Positions 19,235 to 28,305 of a stretch of 64,000 nucleotides of DNA are shown here, in pieces. The stretch is from NCBI RefSeq assembly GCF_012272815.1, contig NZ_JAAWWL010000001.1, positions 388,834-452,833 on the forward strand. Reading direction: 5' to 3'. Both the position numbers and the translations under genes were made by a program. This DNA is from Croceivirga thetidis (lineage in GTDB: Bacteria > Bacteroidota > Bacteroidia > Flavobacteriales > Flavobacteriaceae). The notes beneath the pieces were generated by a model. It had not been told where the DNA came from, made no database searches, and saw only the letters and a program-made list of their open reading frames with translations. How positions within the stretch are numbered: position 1 is the stretch's first letter; every line of letters starts with the position of its first letter.

Positions 19235-19264
19235 CAAAAATAACTATTTTTGTTGCATCAACAA
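19235..19264. promoter_or_regulatory. Divergent promoters with palindromic MarR operator candidate
   Basis: Plus-strand -7 box TATTTTTG at 19245-19252 serves the dioxygenase operon; minus-strand -7 box TATTTTTG at 19242-19235, with GTTG 19 bp upstream, serves the regulator gene. The palindrome TTGTTG-CAT-CAACAA at 19250-19264 covers the end of the first -7 box and the -33 side of the second, so one bound dimer could block both transcripts. Confidence 0.65.
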
Positions 19265-19293
19265 CAATTTTAAGATAATCAAAATATATTTCC

Positions 19294-20424
19294 ATGGTGA
19301 CATCAACTTTACCCCAAGAAAAAGAAGTTAAAGATTTCATGCCCATAAATGGTACAGACTATGTGGAGCTGTATGTCGGCAATTCAAAACAGGCTGCCCA
19401 TTTCTACAAGACCGCCTTTGGTTTTCAATCATTTGCTTATGCAGGCTTGGAAACAGGTTTAAAAGACCGTGAAAGTTATGTTGTTATTCAAGATAAGATT
19501 CGTTTGATTTTGACATCGCCTTTACGTAGCGGTACTGAAATTGGAAAACATATCGACACACATGGTGACGGAATTAAGGTTGTGGCACTTTGGGTAGAAG
19601 ACGCTAGATATGCTTATGAAACTGCCGTTGCCAGAGGTGCAAAATCTTACATGGATCCTAAAGTTGAAAAAGATGAGCATGGTCAAGTAGTTCGTGCCGG
19701 TATCTATACCTACGGCGAAACAGTTCACATTTTTGTTGAACGCAAGGATTACAACGGTACTTTTTTACCTGGTTTTAAAAAATGGGAAACACCTGATTAC
19801 AACCCTGCTCCAACCGGCTTAAAATATGTTGACCATATGGTCGGTAATGTTGGTTGGGACCGAATGAACCATTGGGTAGAATTCTATGAAAATGTAATGG
19901 GCTTTAAAAATATTCTGTCATTTGATGATGAGGATATTTCAACGGAATACACGGCCTTAATGAGCAAGGTGATGAGCAACGGAAATGGTCGTATCAAATT
20001 TCCGATTAATGAACCTGCTGAAGGGAAGAAAAAATCTCAAGTTGAAGAATACTTGGATTTTTATGAAGGCGAGGGCGTGCAACACGTTGCTGTAGCAACC
20101 AATGATATTATCAAAACGGTACGCGATTTAAGAAGTCGTGGTGTTGAGTTCTTACGTGTTCCTGATACTTATTACGAAGCCGTGACCGACCGTGTAGGTC
20201 AGATTGATGAAGACATCGCTCCTTTGAAAGAACTAGGTATTCTCGTTGATCGGGATGACGAGGGATATTTATTACAAATTTTCACCCGCCCAGTAGAACC
20301 GCGACCAACAATGTTTTTTGAAATCATTCAGCGAAAGGGGGCACAGTCTTTCGGAAAAGGTAACTTTAAGGCACTATTCGAGGCCATCGAGCGCGAACAA
20401 GAACTTAGAGGAACATTGCACTAA
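19294..20424 (+). CDS. hppD: 4-hydroxyphenylpyruvate dioxygenase
   Basis: Converts 4-hydroxyphenylpyruvate to homogentisate, the second step of tyrosine breakdown. Length (376) is normal and two vicinal-oxygen-chelate domains are visible. The Fe(II) ligands are His181 (YVDHMVGNV), His264 (GVQHVAVAT) and Glu343 (FFEIIQRKG). The C-terminal helix QSFGKGNFKALFEAIEREQ that closes the active site is present. First gene of the operon, 10 bp ahead of hmgA, downstream of the candidate MarR operator. Confidence 0.97.
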   Translation: MVTSTLPQEKEVKDFMPINGTDYVELYVGNSKQAAHFYKTAFGFQSFAYAGLETGLKDRESYVVIQDKIRLILTSPLRSGTEIGKHIDTHGDGIKVVALWVEDARYAYETAVARGAKSYMDPKVEKDEHGQVVRAGIYTYGETVHIFVERKDYNGTFLPGFKKWETPDYNPAPTGLKYVDHMVGNVGWDRMNHWVEFYENVMGFKNILSFDDEDISTEYTALMSKVMSNGNGRIKFPINEPAEGKKKSQVEEYLDFYEGEGVQHVAVATNDIIKTVRDLRSRGVEFLRVPDTYYEAVTDRVGQIDEDIAPLKELGILVDRDDEGYLLQIFTRPVEPRPTMFFEIIQRKGAQSFGKGNFKALFEAIEREQELRGTLH

Positions 20425-20434
20425 AAAATAAATC

Positions 20435-21592
20435 ATGCCGATATATCATAAACTCGGAAAGATTCCACGAAAAAGGCACACCCAATTCGAAAAACCTGAT
20501 GGTTCGCTCTATTATGAACAACTATTTGGCACAATTGGATTTGACGGAATGTCATCTTTGCTATACCATATTCATCGTCCAACGCAAATTAAATCAATTG
20601 GGGAACCGTTGGATTTAACCCCAAAAATTGCGGTTGCGAAAAACATTCTTTCTCGAAAATTGATTGGCTTTGATGTGCAACCCAAAGACGACTTTTTAGA
20701 TGCCCGTGAACCGTTATTGGTGAATAGCGATGTACATGTTGGTCTGGCGGCACCTAAAAAATCAATGACTGGTTATTTCTATAAAAATTCAGATGCAGAT
20801 GAAATGCTATTCATTCATAGAGGCACTGGAACATTAAAAACGTTTTTAGGGGATATCCCATTTGAGTATGGAGATTATTTGATTATTCCGCGAGGGATGA
20901 TCTATCAAATTGAATTTGATACTGAGGACAACCGAATTTTATATGTAGAGTCTTTTCATCCTATTTATACGCCCAAACGTTATCGAAACTGGTTTGGACA
21001 GTTATTGGAGCACTCGCCATATTGTGAGCGGGATTATAAGCTGCCCCAAAACTTAAAAGCGCACGACGAAAAGGGGGAATTTGTGATGAAAATCAAAAAA
21101 CAGGGCATGCTGCACAGTTTGGTGTATGCTACGCACCCTTTTGATGTAGTTGGTTGGGACGGCTATAATTACCCCTATGGTTTTTCCATTCATAATTTTG
21201 AACCCATTACGGGTCGTGTGCACCAACCACCACCTGTTCATCAAACTTTTGAGACCAGCGCATTTGTTGTGTGCTCGTTCTGCCCAAGATTGTACGATTA
21301 CCATCCAAAGGCAATACCGGCACCATACAATCATTCCAATATCGATTCTGACGAGGTGTTGTATTATGTAGATGGAGATTTCATGAGTAGAACCGGTATT
21401 GGTCCAGGTTATATTTCATTACATCCAGCTGGTATTCCACACGGACCGCACCCAGGCACCTATGAAGCGAGTATCGGTAAAAAAGGAACCGAAGAGCTTG
21501 CTGTGATGATTGATACCTTCAAACCATTGCAAGTAACAGAAAATGCCCTGAAAATTGACGATGGGGAATACTATAAGTCTTGGGTGGAATAA
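20435..21592 (+). CDS. hmgA: Homogentisate 1,2-dioxygenase
   Basis: Cupin-type Fe(II) dioxygenase that opens the homogentisate ring to maleylacetoacetate. The 385-residue product begins PIYHKLGKIPRKRHTQFEKP and carries EMLFIHRGTG, VVGWDGYNYPYGFSIHNFEP, RVHQPPPVHQTFE and the metal-ligand region SLHPAGIPHGPHPGTYEAS. It is shorter than human HGD (about 445), as is common in this phylum. It follows hppD by 10 bp; a 97-bp gap with a repeat element separates it from fahA. Confidence 0.96.
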   Translation: MPIYHKLGKIPRKRHTQFEKPDGSLYYEQLFGTIGFDGMSSLLYHIHRPTQIKSIGEPLDLTPKIAVAKNILSRKLIGFDVQPKDDFLDAREPLLVNSDVHVGLAAPKKSMTGYFYKNSDADEMLFIHRGTGTLKTFLGDIPFEYGDYLIIPRGMIYQIEFDTEDNRILYVESFHPIYTPKRYRNWFGQLLEHSPYCERDYKLPQNLKAHDEKGEFVMKIKKQGMLHSLVYATHPFDVVGWDGYNYPYGFSIHNFEPITGRVHQPPPVHQTFETSAFVVCSFCPRLYDYHPKAIPAPYNHSNIDSDEVLYYVDGDFMSRTGIGPGYISLHPAGIPHGPHPGTYEASIGKKGTEELAVMIDTFKPLQVTENALKIDDGEYYKSWVE

Positions 21593-21608
21593 AAAGCAAA
21601 AACATCAA

Positions 21609-21680
21609 TTTGTCATTCCCATAAAAATGGGAATCCACATCAATTATTCAAAAGATTCCTGCTTTCGCAGGAATGACAAA
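21609..21680. repeat. REP/BIME-like double-hairpin element
   Basis: A 72-bp unit bounded by inverted ends TTTGTCATTCC / GGAATGACAAA. It contains two perfect 8-bp hairpins, ATTCCCAT-AAAA-ATGGGAAT (21615-21634) and ATTCCTGC-TTTC-GCAGGAAT (21655-21674). It sits in the hmgA-fahA gap, 16 bp after the hmgA stop. The sequence class (GTCATTCCTGCGAAAGCAGGAAT) recurs in many bacterial genomes; no second copy is seen in this window. On the mRNA it may stabilise the hmgA 3' end or attenuate downstream expression. Confidence 0.8.
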
Positions 21681-21689
21681 AAAAATTAA

Positions 21690-22910
21690 ATGATAATACA
21701 CATACCTGAAAACTCAGATTTTTCAATACACAATATTCCATTCGGGATATTCTCTACCAAAAACCGAAGTAAACGTGCGGGCGTTGCCATAGGCGAGCAT
21801 ATATTAGACTTGGCAGAAGTGCATAAACTTAACGTTTTCGATTTTGATTCATCAGTACTGAATCAGGAGTTCTTAAACGCTTTTATTGCTTTGGGGAAAT
21901 CAGTTACCTCAAAAGTCCGTTCAGATATTCAAAGCTGGCTAAAGGATGATACTTCTATTTTGGCAAACAAACCCGAATTATTTGTCAAGCAATCTGATGC
22001 ACAAATGCATATGCCGGTCTCCGTAGGTGACTATACAGATTTCTATTCAAGCATTGAGCATGCCACCAATGTAGGAAAGATGTTTCGTGACCCGGAAAAT
22101 GCCCTGCTCCCCAACTGGAAGCATATTCCTGTAGGTTACCATGGTCGCGCAAGTTCAATTGTCGTGAGTGGAGAACCGATTCATAGACCGAAGGGACAGA
22201 CCATTCCGATTGATTCAAAACAACCCGTTTTTGGTCCATCCCAACGTGTAGACTTTGAATTGGAGATGGGCTTTATCACCGGAAAAAACACCAACTTGGG
22301 TGATTCGGTTACTACAGCAGATGCCGAAGATTACATTTTCGGACTGGTGTTGTTCAATGACTGGTCAGCTCGTGATATTCAAAAGTGGGAATATGTACCG
22401 CTAGGACCTTTCTTGGCAAAAAACTTTGCATCACACATTTCGCCATGGATTGTCACCATAGAAGCATTGGAACCTTTTAAAGTAGCTGGTCCAAAGCAAA
22501 ATCCTGAAGTACTTCCTTATTTAAAATATGAAGGAAACAAAAATTACGATATCAGTTTAGAAGTTGGGATTACTCCAGAAGGAAACGAAGAACAAACTGT
22601 TTGCCATTCCAATTTCAAATACATGTATTGGAATATGGCTCAGCAGTTGGCCCACCATACAGTCAATGGCTGCAATATCAAGGTTGGCGATTTATATGGA
22701 TCAGGAACCATCTCTGGTAAAGATGAAAAATCATACGGTTCAATGTTGGAACTGGCTTGGATGGGTACCAAACCCTTAAAAATGAAAGACGGGACTGAAC
22801 GTAAGTTCATTTTAGATGGCGATACCGTAACCATGCGCGGTTATGCCGAAAAAGATGGAAAACGAGTTGGTTTTGGTGAAGTTGCTGCTAAAATTCTACC
22901 TGCAAAATGA
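21690..22910 (+). CDS. fahA: Fumarylacetoacetase
   Basis: Hydrolyses fumarylacetoacetate to fumarate and acetoacetate, the last step of the homogentisate route. The 406-residue product has the small N-terminal SH3-like domain and the catalytic FAH domain: PVGYHGRASSIVVSG (catalytic His region), VDFELEMGFITGKN (metal-ligand Glu pair), FNDWSARDIQKWEYVPLGPF and NFASHISPW. Its stop overlaps the start of the next gene by 4 bp. Confidence 0.97.
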   Translation: MIIHIPENSDFSIHNIPFGIFSTKNRSKRAGVAIGEHILDLAEVHKLNVFDFDSSVLNQEFLNAFIALGKSVTSKVRSDIQSWLKDDTSILANKPELFVKQSDAQMHMPVSVGDYTDFYSSIEHATNVGKMFRDPENALLPNWKHIPVGYHGRASSIVVSGEPIHRPKGQTIPIDSKQPVFGPSQRVDFELEMGFITGKNTNLGDSVTTADAEDYIFGLVLFNDWSARDIQKWEYVPLGPFLAKNFASHISPWIVTIEALEPFKVAGPKQNPEVLPYLKYEGNKNYDISLEVGITPEGNEEQTVCHSNFKYMYWNMAQQLAHHTVNGCNIKVGDLYGSGTISGKDEKSYGSMLELAWMGTKPLKMKDGTERKFILDGDTVTMRGYAEKDGKRVGFGEVAAKILPAK

Positions 22911-23770
22911 CAAAAACCATTGACCCAAACTCAATTTCACAACCCGAGCTGCATAGTATATTATTGACTGCAGTAGCTCCTCGTCCTATCTGCTTTGCAA
23001 GCACAGTAGATACTAATGGCAACGTGAATTTAAGTCCATACAGTTTTTTTAATGTCTTTAGTTCTGCACCTCCTGTGATGATTTTTTCACCTTCAAGAAG
23101 TGGTCGAGATGGCTCATTGAAACATACACACTTGAATATCAGAGAAGTACCCGAAGTTGTTATCAATGTTGTGAATCACCAGATTGTAGAGCAAATGTCC
23201 CTATCGAGTACGGCCTATGCTAAAGGGGTCAATGAATTCGAAAAATCAGGACTGACAGAGGTTGCGAGTGATTTGGTAAAACCCCCAAGAGTTGGTGAAG
23301 CCCCCGTTTCATTTGAATGTACTGTTAGAGAAATCATTGAATTGGCCGAAACCCCTGGTGCGGGCAATTTAATCATAGTCGAGGTAAAACGGATACACTT
23401 GAATGAAACCTATGTAACAAATGGCTCGCTCGATACAGAAAAATTGGATTTAGTAGGAAGAATGGGTGGAAGCTGGTATATAAAAGCAAACGGCGATGCC
23501 CTTTTTGAAATACCAAAACCCCTTCGTAGCAAAGGTATCGGAGTTGATGCATTACCTCAAGGAATTCGAGAAAGCGCAATTTTAACCGGTAATAATTTAG
23601 GTAGATTAGGAAATCTGGAAGAACTTTCAACAGCAACGGAAATTGAAATTGTTGCTAAACAATACCCAATTAGCTCCAAATCGAAATTGCATGAAAAAGC
23701 AAAGCAACTTTTAGAATCCGGCAATTCAAAAGAAGCTATGGCACTGCTCATGTATGCCGAAACGATTTAA
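22907..23770 (+). CDS. Flavin reductase-like domain protein
   Basis: The 287-residue product has an FMN-binding split-barrel (about 15-200): TAVAPRPICFASTVD, NLSPYSFFNVFSSAPPVMIF and GNLIIVEVKRIHLNE are typical of flavoreductases with a DIM6/NTAB fold. A C-terminal extension of about 80 residues ends in a short helical hairpin. It overlaps fahA by 4 bp and is 2 bp before the aminotransferase, so it belongs to the tyrosine operon, but it is not one of the known pathway enzymes. It could supply reduced flavin, or act on a pathway metabolite; neither is shown. Confidence 0.88.
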   Translation: MTKTIDPNSISQPELHSILLTAVAPRPICFASTVDTNGNVNLSPYSFFNVFSSAPPVMIFSPSRSGRDGSLKHTHLNIREVPEVVINVVNHQIVEQMSLSSTAYAKGVNEFEKSGLTEVASDLVKPPRVGEAPVSFECTVREIIELAETPGAGNLIIVEVKRIHLNETYVTNGSLDTEKLDLVGRMGGSWYIKANGDALFEIPKPLRSKGIGVDALPQGIRESAILTGNNLGRLGNLEELSTATEIEIVAKQYPISSKSKLHEKAKQLLESGNSKEAMALLMYAETI

Positions 23771-23772
23771 TC

Positions 23773-24870
23773 ATGGAAAAAGGTATCGAAAGTATTTTCA
23801 AGGCACATCTTGAACCAAAGGAAGTCTACAAGGGTGGAAAGAACATTCCATCAACGGCTAGGAAAATCTACAAATTATCTTCAAACGAAAATCCAATAGG
23901 GGCTTCTCCGAAAGCAGTTGAAGCAGCAAAAACCGCCTTATCACAAATAGATATTTATCCTGATCAAACAGATATTCGACTAAGGGAAGCATTGGTCAAG
24001 GATTTTAATAGCGAATTGGATATTGACCAGTTTATAACCGCCAATAGCGGCTCGGAGGTTATTGATATGTTACTTAGAGCATTTGTTTCTGAAGGGGATG
24101 AGGTTATTTTTTCCAACCCTTGCTTTTTACCATACGCTGTTTTTTCTAGATGGTACGGTGCAAAGCAAATAGATGTTCCCCTTTTGGAACCGAACTATGA
24201 TTTAGATGTTGAAGGTATCTTGCAAGCCATAAATGAAAAAACCAAAGTTATTTTTTTGACCAATCCAAACAACCCAACTGGCACTTACATTCCAAAAGCC
24301 AAATTGGAATCTTTCTTAGCTCGGGTCCCAAAAAATATACTTATTGTTTTCGACGAAGTTTATCGTCATTTCGCAGATGCCGAAGATTATATAACGGCTT
24401 TGCCCTATGTCAAACAAGGCTATAGTATTTTGGGATTGAATAGTTTCTCTAAAACCTATGGTTTAGCCGGACTCAGAATAGGCTATGGTTATACTACAAA
24501 AACTATCGCGAATTACCTTAGGCTGATCCATAAACCTTTTTTAATGCCATTACCCTCTTTGGAAGCTGCAATTGGGGCATTAAATGATGAAAATTTTATT
24601 GAAGAAACCGTCAAAACCGTCAAGGAAGGGCGAAGATACTTAGCTGATTCGTTTATCGAACTTGGAATAAGGTTTTGGCCAAGTCAAGCCAATTTCTTTA
24701 TTATCGAGCCTCCCTTGCCTGAGATGGAATTCACCAACAATTTGATGGAACATGGTGTTATGGTCAGACCTGTAACTCAATTTGGAGCACCAGGAAAAGT
24801 TCGCATTACTATTGGTAATCAAGAAGCCAACGAGGCTTTAATTACGGCAATGAAAAAAATTATGCCCTAA
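23773..24870 (+). CDS. PLP aminotransferase, HisC-like, probably aromatic amino acid specific
   Basis: Class I/II fold, 365 residues. SSNENPIGASPKAVEAA is the N-terminal substrate-arm block of HisC-type enzymes, NPNNPTGTYIP and FDEVYRHF follow, and the PLP lysine lies in NSFSKTYGLAGLRIGYG. The closest named family is histidinol-phosphate aminotransferase, but the position as last gene of the tyrosine-degradation operon suggests tyrosine to 4-hydroxyphenylpyruvate as the real reaction. Overlaps the convergent lipoprotein gene by 4 bp. Confidence 0.88.
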   Translation: MEKGIESIFKAHLEPKEVYKGGKNIPSTARKIYKLSSNENPIGASPKAVEAAKTALSQIDIYPDQTDIRLREALVKDFNSELDIDQFITANSGSEVIDMLLRAFVSEGDEVIFSNPCFLPYAVFSRWYGAKQIDVPLLEPNYDLDVEGILQAINEKTKVIFLTNPNNPTGTYIPKAKLESFLARVPKNILIVFDEVYRHFADAEDYITALPYVKQGYSILGLNSFSKTYGLAGLRIGYGYTTKTIANYLRLIHKPFLMPLPSLEAAIGALNDENFIEETVKTVKEGRRYLADSFIELGIRFWPSQANFFIIEPPLPEMEFTNNLMEHGVMVRPVTQFGAPGKVRITIGNQEANEALITAMKKIMP

Positions 24871-25334
24871 TTTCGTTGCAATACCAAGGTAACAGGACCA
24901 AACTCGTCATCCACTTCATTAATCGTTAGGGTATCACCTACCAATACTACGTCAACAGTAGACGGTTCATCATCATCTGGGTCTATCGTTAAGGAAGTTC
25001 CGCTAAATGAATATATTCCATTCTCATCAGTAGTTCCGTCACAATCTGCCATAATATCTGTTAGTCCAGTTCCGCTAAATGCAATATCGGAAGTCGTTGC
25101 ACTGTAAGTTCCATCTTCATTAAAATTAATTGACGATTCAAAACATGGTAGTTCTTCAAGAACGTTGTTTGAAGATGTCCCATCACCATTCAAATCAAAT
25201 CCTACTGCACCATTTAATGATATTGCCGTCCAAGAACCAACAATTCCCGAAACCGTATTTTCATTCTCATCCCCGTCGGTAGAGCACGCAAAAAACAGTA
25301 AAGACAAACAAATTAGGCAACCTATCTTTTTCAT
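24867..25334 (-). CDS. Lipocalin-like lipoprotein
   Basis: The 155-residue product has signal MKKIGCLICLSLLFFACS; the lipobox LFFAC (Cys near 17) predicts an outer- or inner-membrane lipoprotein. The mature part has the short strand-rich pattern of Bacteroidota lipocalin-like domains: GIVGSWTAISL, SINFNEDGTYSATTS, NGIYSFSGTSLTI, GDTLTINEVDDEFGPVTLVL. A DLNGDGTSSN loop resembles a calcium-binding DxNxDG motif. Function unknown. It lies between the tyrosine operon and the DUF5916 gene. Confidence 0.8.
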   Translation of the reverse strand: MKKIGCLICLSLLFFACSTDGDENENTVSGIVGSWTAISLNGAVGFDLNGDGTSSNNVLEELPCFESSINFNEDGTYSATTSDIAFSGTGLTDIMADCDGTTDENGIYSFSGTSLTIDPDDDEPSTVDVVLVGDTLTINEVDDEFGPVTLVLQRN

Positions 25335-25390
25335 ATTTCAAATTTTGATTCAAAATATATAACGAAAAAAGTAAGCGAATCTTTCAACAT

Positions 25391-28081
25391 CTAAAAGACA
25401 AAGCGATAAGTAGCCTTTAAAAGAAAAATATTTTGGGGCGTCTGTCCAAAGATATTGTCGTTTAGGCTAGTTAATAGCCCAGCAGTTGGATCAGCTGATT
25501 GGGATACATCTTGAGACCAAACTAAAAATATTTCAGAACCTGGAATATACTCCCAACGGATGACCAAATTAGAGCGAAATTGAACGAAGTTAAAATCAGG
25601 ATTACCAAAAGTAAAATCGACATTGCCATCGGTATTTTCATCGACAGCATAGGAGCCATCAACAAGATTAATCTGAGCACCTTCATATTGCATAAACCGA
25701 TCTTCAAATCTTTTCGCCAATGGATCGGTCACACTTTTAAAATTGGAATATCTACCCCTTGATATAAAAGGTTGGCCCCAATACTGTACCGTAAGGTTTG
25801 GATTTATGGTATAATTTACACGAATTGACATGCTAAGGGTTCGCTGGTCAATTTCTCCATTTAGATAAACTGGATTACCATTCGCCTCAAGGTTATTGAC
25901 AAATTGTAATTTATCGTTATTCGTATTGTAAGAAGGGTACATTGAAACCCGAAGTTCATTAAAAGGTTGATAGGTAAAGCCCGCTTCTATGTAATATGAC
26001 CTAAAAGAATTGTCAACGGCCTTTCTCCCATTATGAAAAACATTGAAGCGTATTTTCTTTCTATTATCCGTATTAATCCCATTCCAAAAACTCATCCAAG
26101 GCGAGTTTCTTAGACGTGGTCCACCTCGCAGTGCAAAATTGGAATACTGAATAGGTGCATAGTTGAACCCAAAGTTGGTAAACCAGTTGTTCTTCCAATT
26201 CTGCCAGCTGTTCGTGTTGAATTGAAGGTAATTATGATTCCCACCAAAATCCCATGCAGTCCAATGGTTATAATTTATACCTAGTCGTCTAAAGGTGCTG
26301 TCAGGTTTTAAGGTACGGTAGCCAACCCAAGTGTAATGACGTATATCGTCTGACTGGCGCTGAAATCCGATATCGTTCAATTCCAATTCAGGAGAACGCC
26401 ATGTTCCGCCTGATTCGAATCTGAAATGACCATCACCGACTTTCCCAATTTGAACATTTCCACCAGTTCCGGTCAACGAGGTCCTTTCAGGATCTACCTC
26501 TAAATAATCTGCCCCTTCCCTTTGAAAAAGATGTGTAATCGATTCTTGTGTTCTTTGAATTGCATCAGTACTACCTTCAACATGGCTCCAGTTAATATTG
26601 CCCCCAACATACCAATCTCGATTGTTCCATTGATGTTTAAAATCAAACCCTCCGGTATAGGCTGAACGGTGTAAAAAACTGAGATTATCAGTCAAGGCAT
26701 CTCGATTTACTGCAGTAAACATACCGCCGATATAGGAATTTCTTTCATTAAAATCTTTTTGAAGTCTTCCTACAAAATAATTGGTCAAAGGTTCAACCTG
26801 TTCTCGTCTGTTATTTCCCTGTCCATCGGTAATATCTGCAAATCTACGTGCGGTAACACTTTCTAAAACTCCTATTGCCCAACCATCTTTAGTTTTTCCA
26901 CTAAACTTCGCAGCACCGATAATCGGTGTATTATCTGGCTGGTCTACAAACTCTCCTGTATTAGTAGATGGAAATCCCTGTGGATTACGACCGATTCTTC
27001 TTGAATAAAAGACATTATCAGAACCAAAAGTATTTCCCGCTTCAGACCTCGATACCCTAAAGTCAAAAATGTTTTTATTCTCAACAAAAAATGGTCGTTG
27101 CTCACGAAAGAAAATTTGAAAACCATCTAAAGCTATGGCAGAAGGGTCTGCCTCAACCTGACCAAAATCAGGATTGACTGTCAAATCGAGGGTCAAATCA
27201 TTGGTTATACCAATTTTAGCATCCAACCCGAAATTAATATCGGTTTCATTACCATCTCGAAAAGGATTTCCATCTTCGGCTTCATAAGTTTCACCACTGG
27301 CCACGGTGTATGGTTGAATCTCTAACTGTTTTTGAGGCTCGATATTCTTGAGACCATGCAATTCACCAAACTCACTGACCCAGCCTGGTTGGTCAACTGG
27401 TTTACGTTGCCATAAGGATCGTTCTTCTTCCCTAAAAAATCTGCGAGTGGATTGTAAACCCCAAACTTGTTCTTCGGCATCTCCAAATTTCAGCTGACTT
27501 AGGGGAATTCTCAGCTCAGCGGTCCAACCTTCTTCATCAACATGTGATTTTGTATACCAAATCGGATTCCAGCTACCATCCCAATTATTTCCATTTTCAG
27601 ATATAAATTCATCCCCTTTTACCCCAGCGGCCGTTACCGTAAATGAAAATGCAGTGCGCTTATCATGATAACTGTCAATGTTGAACTCTACCCAATCTCC
27701 ATCAAAACCATCTCGGCGAGACAACCTTCTAACGATTTTATCGGGCTCTGCATCATAACAACGTACACCGATGTATAAATTTTTTTCATCATACAGAATC
27801 TTAAATTTTGTTTGATAGGAAGGAGGTGTATTTTCGTCTGGTTGGTTTTCAATATAATCACCACCCCACTCAACTAGATTCCAGGCAGGGTCGTCTAAAA
27901 TTCCGTCGATAACCGGGTAATCGTTATCACCTATAGTATTGGTTACATAAATCTTTTTTGGAACAACTTCTAATTCCGATTTTTTTTCTTCCTTGTTTGG
28001 ATTGGTTTCAGTTAAATCTTGCGCCCGTGATGAAAAAATGGAAAGTAGGGCAATAGCCAAAATGGAAAGTTGTTTAGGCAT
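25391..28081 (-). CDS. DUF5916 outer-membrane protein with CBM9-like N-terminal domain
   Basis: The 896-residue product has a signal peptide (ending near FSSRAQD). Residues about 55-240 look like a family 9 carbohydrate-binding-type domain: DGILDDPAWNLVEWGG, YDEKNLYIGVRCYD and GWTAELRIPLSQLKFG. The rest is beta-barrel-like, with aromatic strands and a C-terminal F (LLKATYRFVF), typical of an outer-membrane protein. The family is widespread in Bacteroidota and its function is not established; uptake or sensing of glycans or peptides is a guess. The 5' leader shares a 22-bp motif with the DUF4097 gene at 33191. Confidence 0.9.
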   Translation of the reverse strand: MPKQLSILAIALLSIFSSRAQDLTETNPNKEEKKSELEVVPKKIYVTNTIGDNDYPVIDGILDDPAWNLVEWGGDYIENQPDENTPPSYQTKFKILYDEKNLYIGVRCYDAEPDKIVRRLSRRDGFDGDWVEFNIDSYHDKRTAFSFTVTAAGVKGDEFISENGNNWDGSWNPIWYTKSHVDEEGWTAELRIPLSQLKFGDAEEQVWGLQSTRRFFREEERSLWQRKPVDQPGWVSEFGELHGLKNIEPQKQLEIQPYTVASGETYEAEDGNPFRDGNETDINFGLDAKIGITNDLTLDLTVNPDFGQVEADPSAIALDGFQIFFREQRPFFVENKNIFDFRVSRSEAGNTFGSDNVFYSRRIGRNPQGFPSTNTGEFVDQPDNTPIIGAAKFSGKTKDGWAIGVLESVTARRFADITDGQGNNRREQVEPLTNYFVGRLQKDFNERNSYIGGMFTAVNRDALTDNLSFLHRSAYTGGFDFKHQWNNRDWYVGGNINWSHVEGSTDAIQRTQESITHLFQREGADYLEVDPERTSLTGTGGNVQIGKVGDGHFRFESGGTWRSPELELNDIGFQRQSDDIRHYTWVGYRTLKPDSTFRRLGINYNHWTAWDFGGNHNYLQFNTNSWQNWKNNWFTNFGFNYAPIQYSNFALRGGPRLRNSPWMSFWNGINTDNRKKIRFNVFHNGRKAVDNSFRSYYIEAGFTYQPFNELRVSMYPSYNTNNDKLQFVNNLEANGNPVYLNGEIDQRTLSMSIRVNYTINPNLTVQYWGQPFISRGRYSNFKSVTDPLAKRFEDRFMQYEGAQINLVDGSYAVDENTDGNVDFTFGNPDFNFVQFRSNLVIRWEYIPGSEIFLVWSQDVSQSADPTAGLLTSLNDNIFGQTPQNIFLLKATYRFVF

Positions 28082-28253
28082 GACTGTTCGTTTTTTGATT
28101 GATAGTTGATTGATGAGTCTGGCGTAAAGACTTCCGTTTTTTGAATTAGTTACAGGATTGTAATTTTGAAGCTGTTTTTTAACATGTCTTTAACTAAAAT
28201 ATGTTAACATAAACGGTGCTTTGCAAAAAGTGAAAATTTATGGCTTGCAACCA

Positions 28254-28284
28254 TTTGCATTTCAATGTAATTAGTGTACATTTG
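28254..28284 (+). promoter_or_regulatory. Promoter of rplM-rpsI
   Basis: TTTG (28254-28257) and TACATTTG (28277-28284) are separated by 19 bp, a full match to the Bacteroidota vegetative promoter. The predicted start near 28290 gives a leader of about 38 bases before the GTG start of rplM. Confidence 0.8.
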
Positions 28285-28288
28285 CAGC

Positions 28289-28305
28289 CCGTTTGACGAG
28301 AACGG
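28289..28305 (+). promoter_or_regulatory. Leader hairpin upstream of rplM
   Basis: CCGTT-TGACGAG-AACGG forms a 5-bp stem at the very start of the predicted rplM leader. Ribosomal-protein operons often use leader structures for autoregulation by L13-type proteins, and I recall that a leader class has been proposed before rplM in Bacteroidia, but I could not compare sequences. Short stem, so moderate support only. Confidence 0.4.

Noticed and set aside
24867..28081. Polysaccharide utilisation locus around the DUF5916 protein and lipoprotein
   Set aside because: No SusC/SusD pair, glycoside hydrolase or hybrid regulator is present; the CBM9-like domain alone is not enough.
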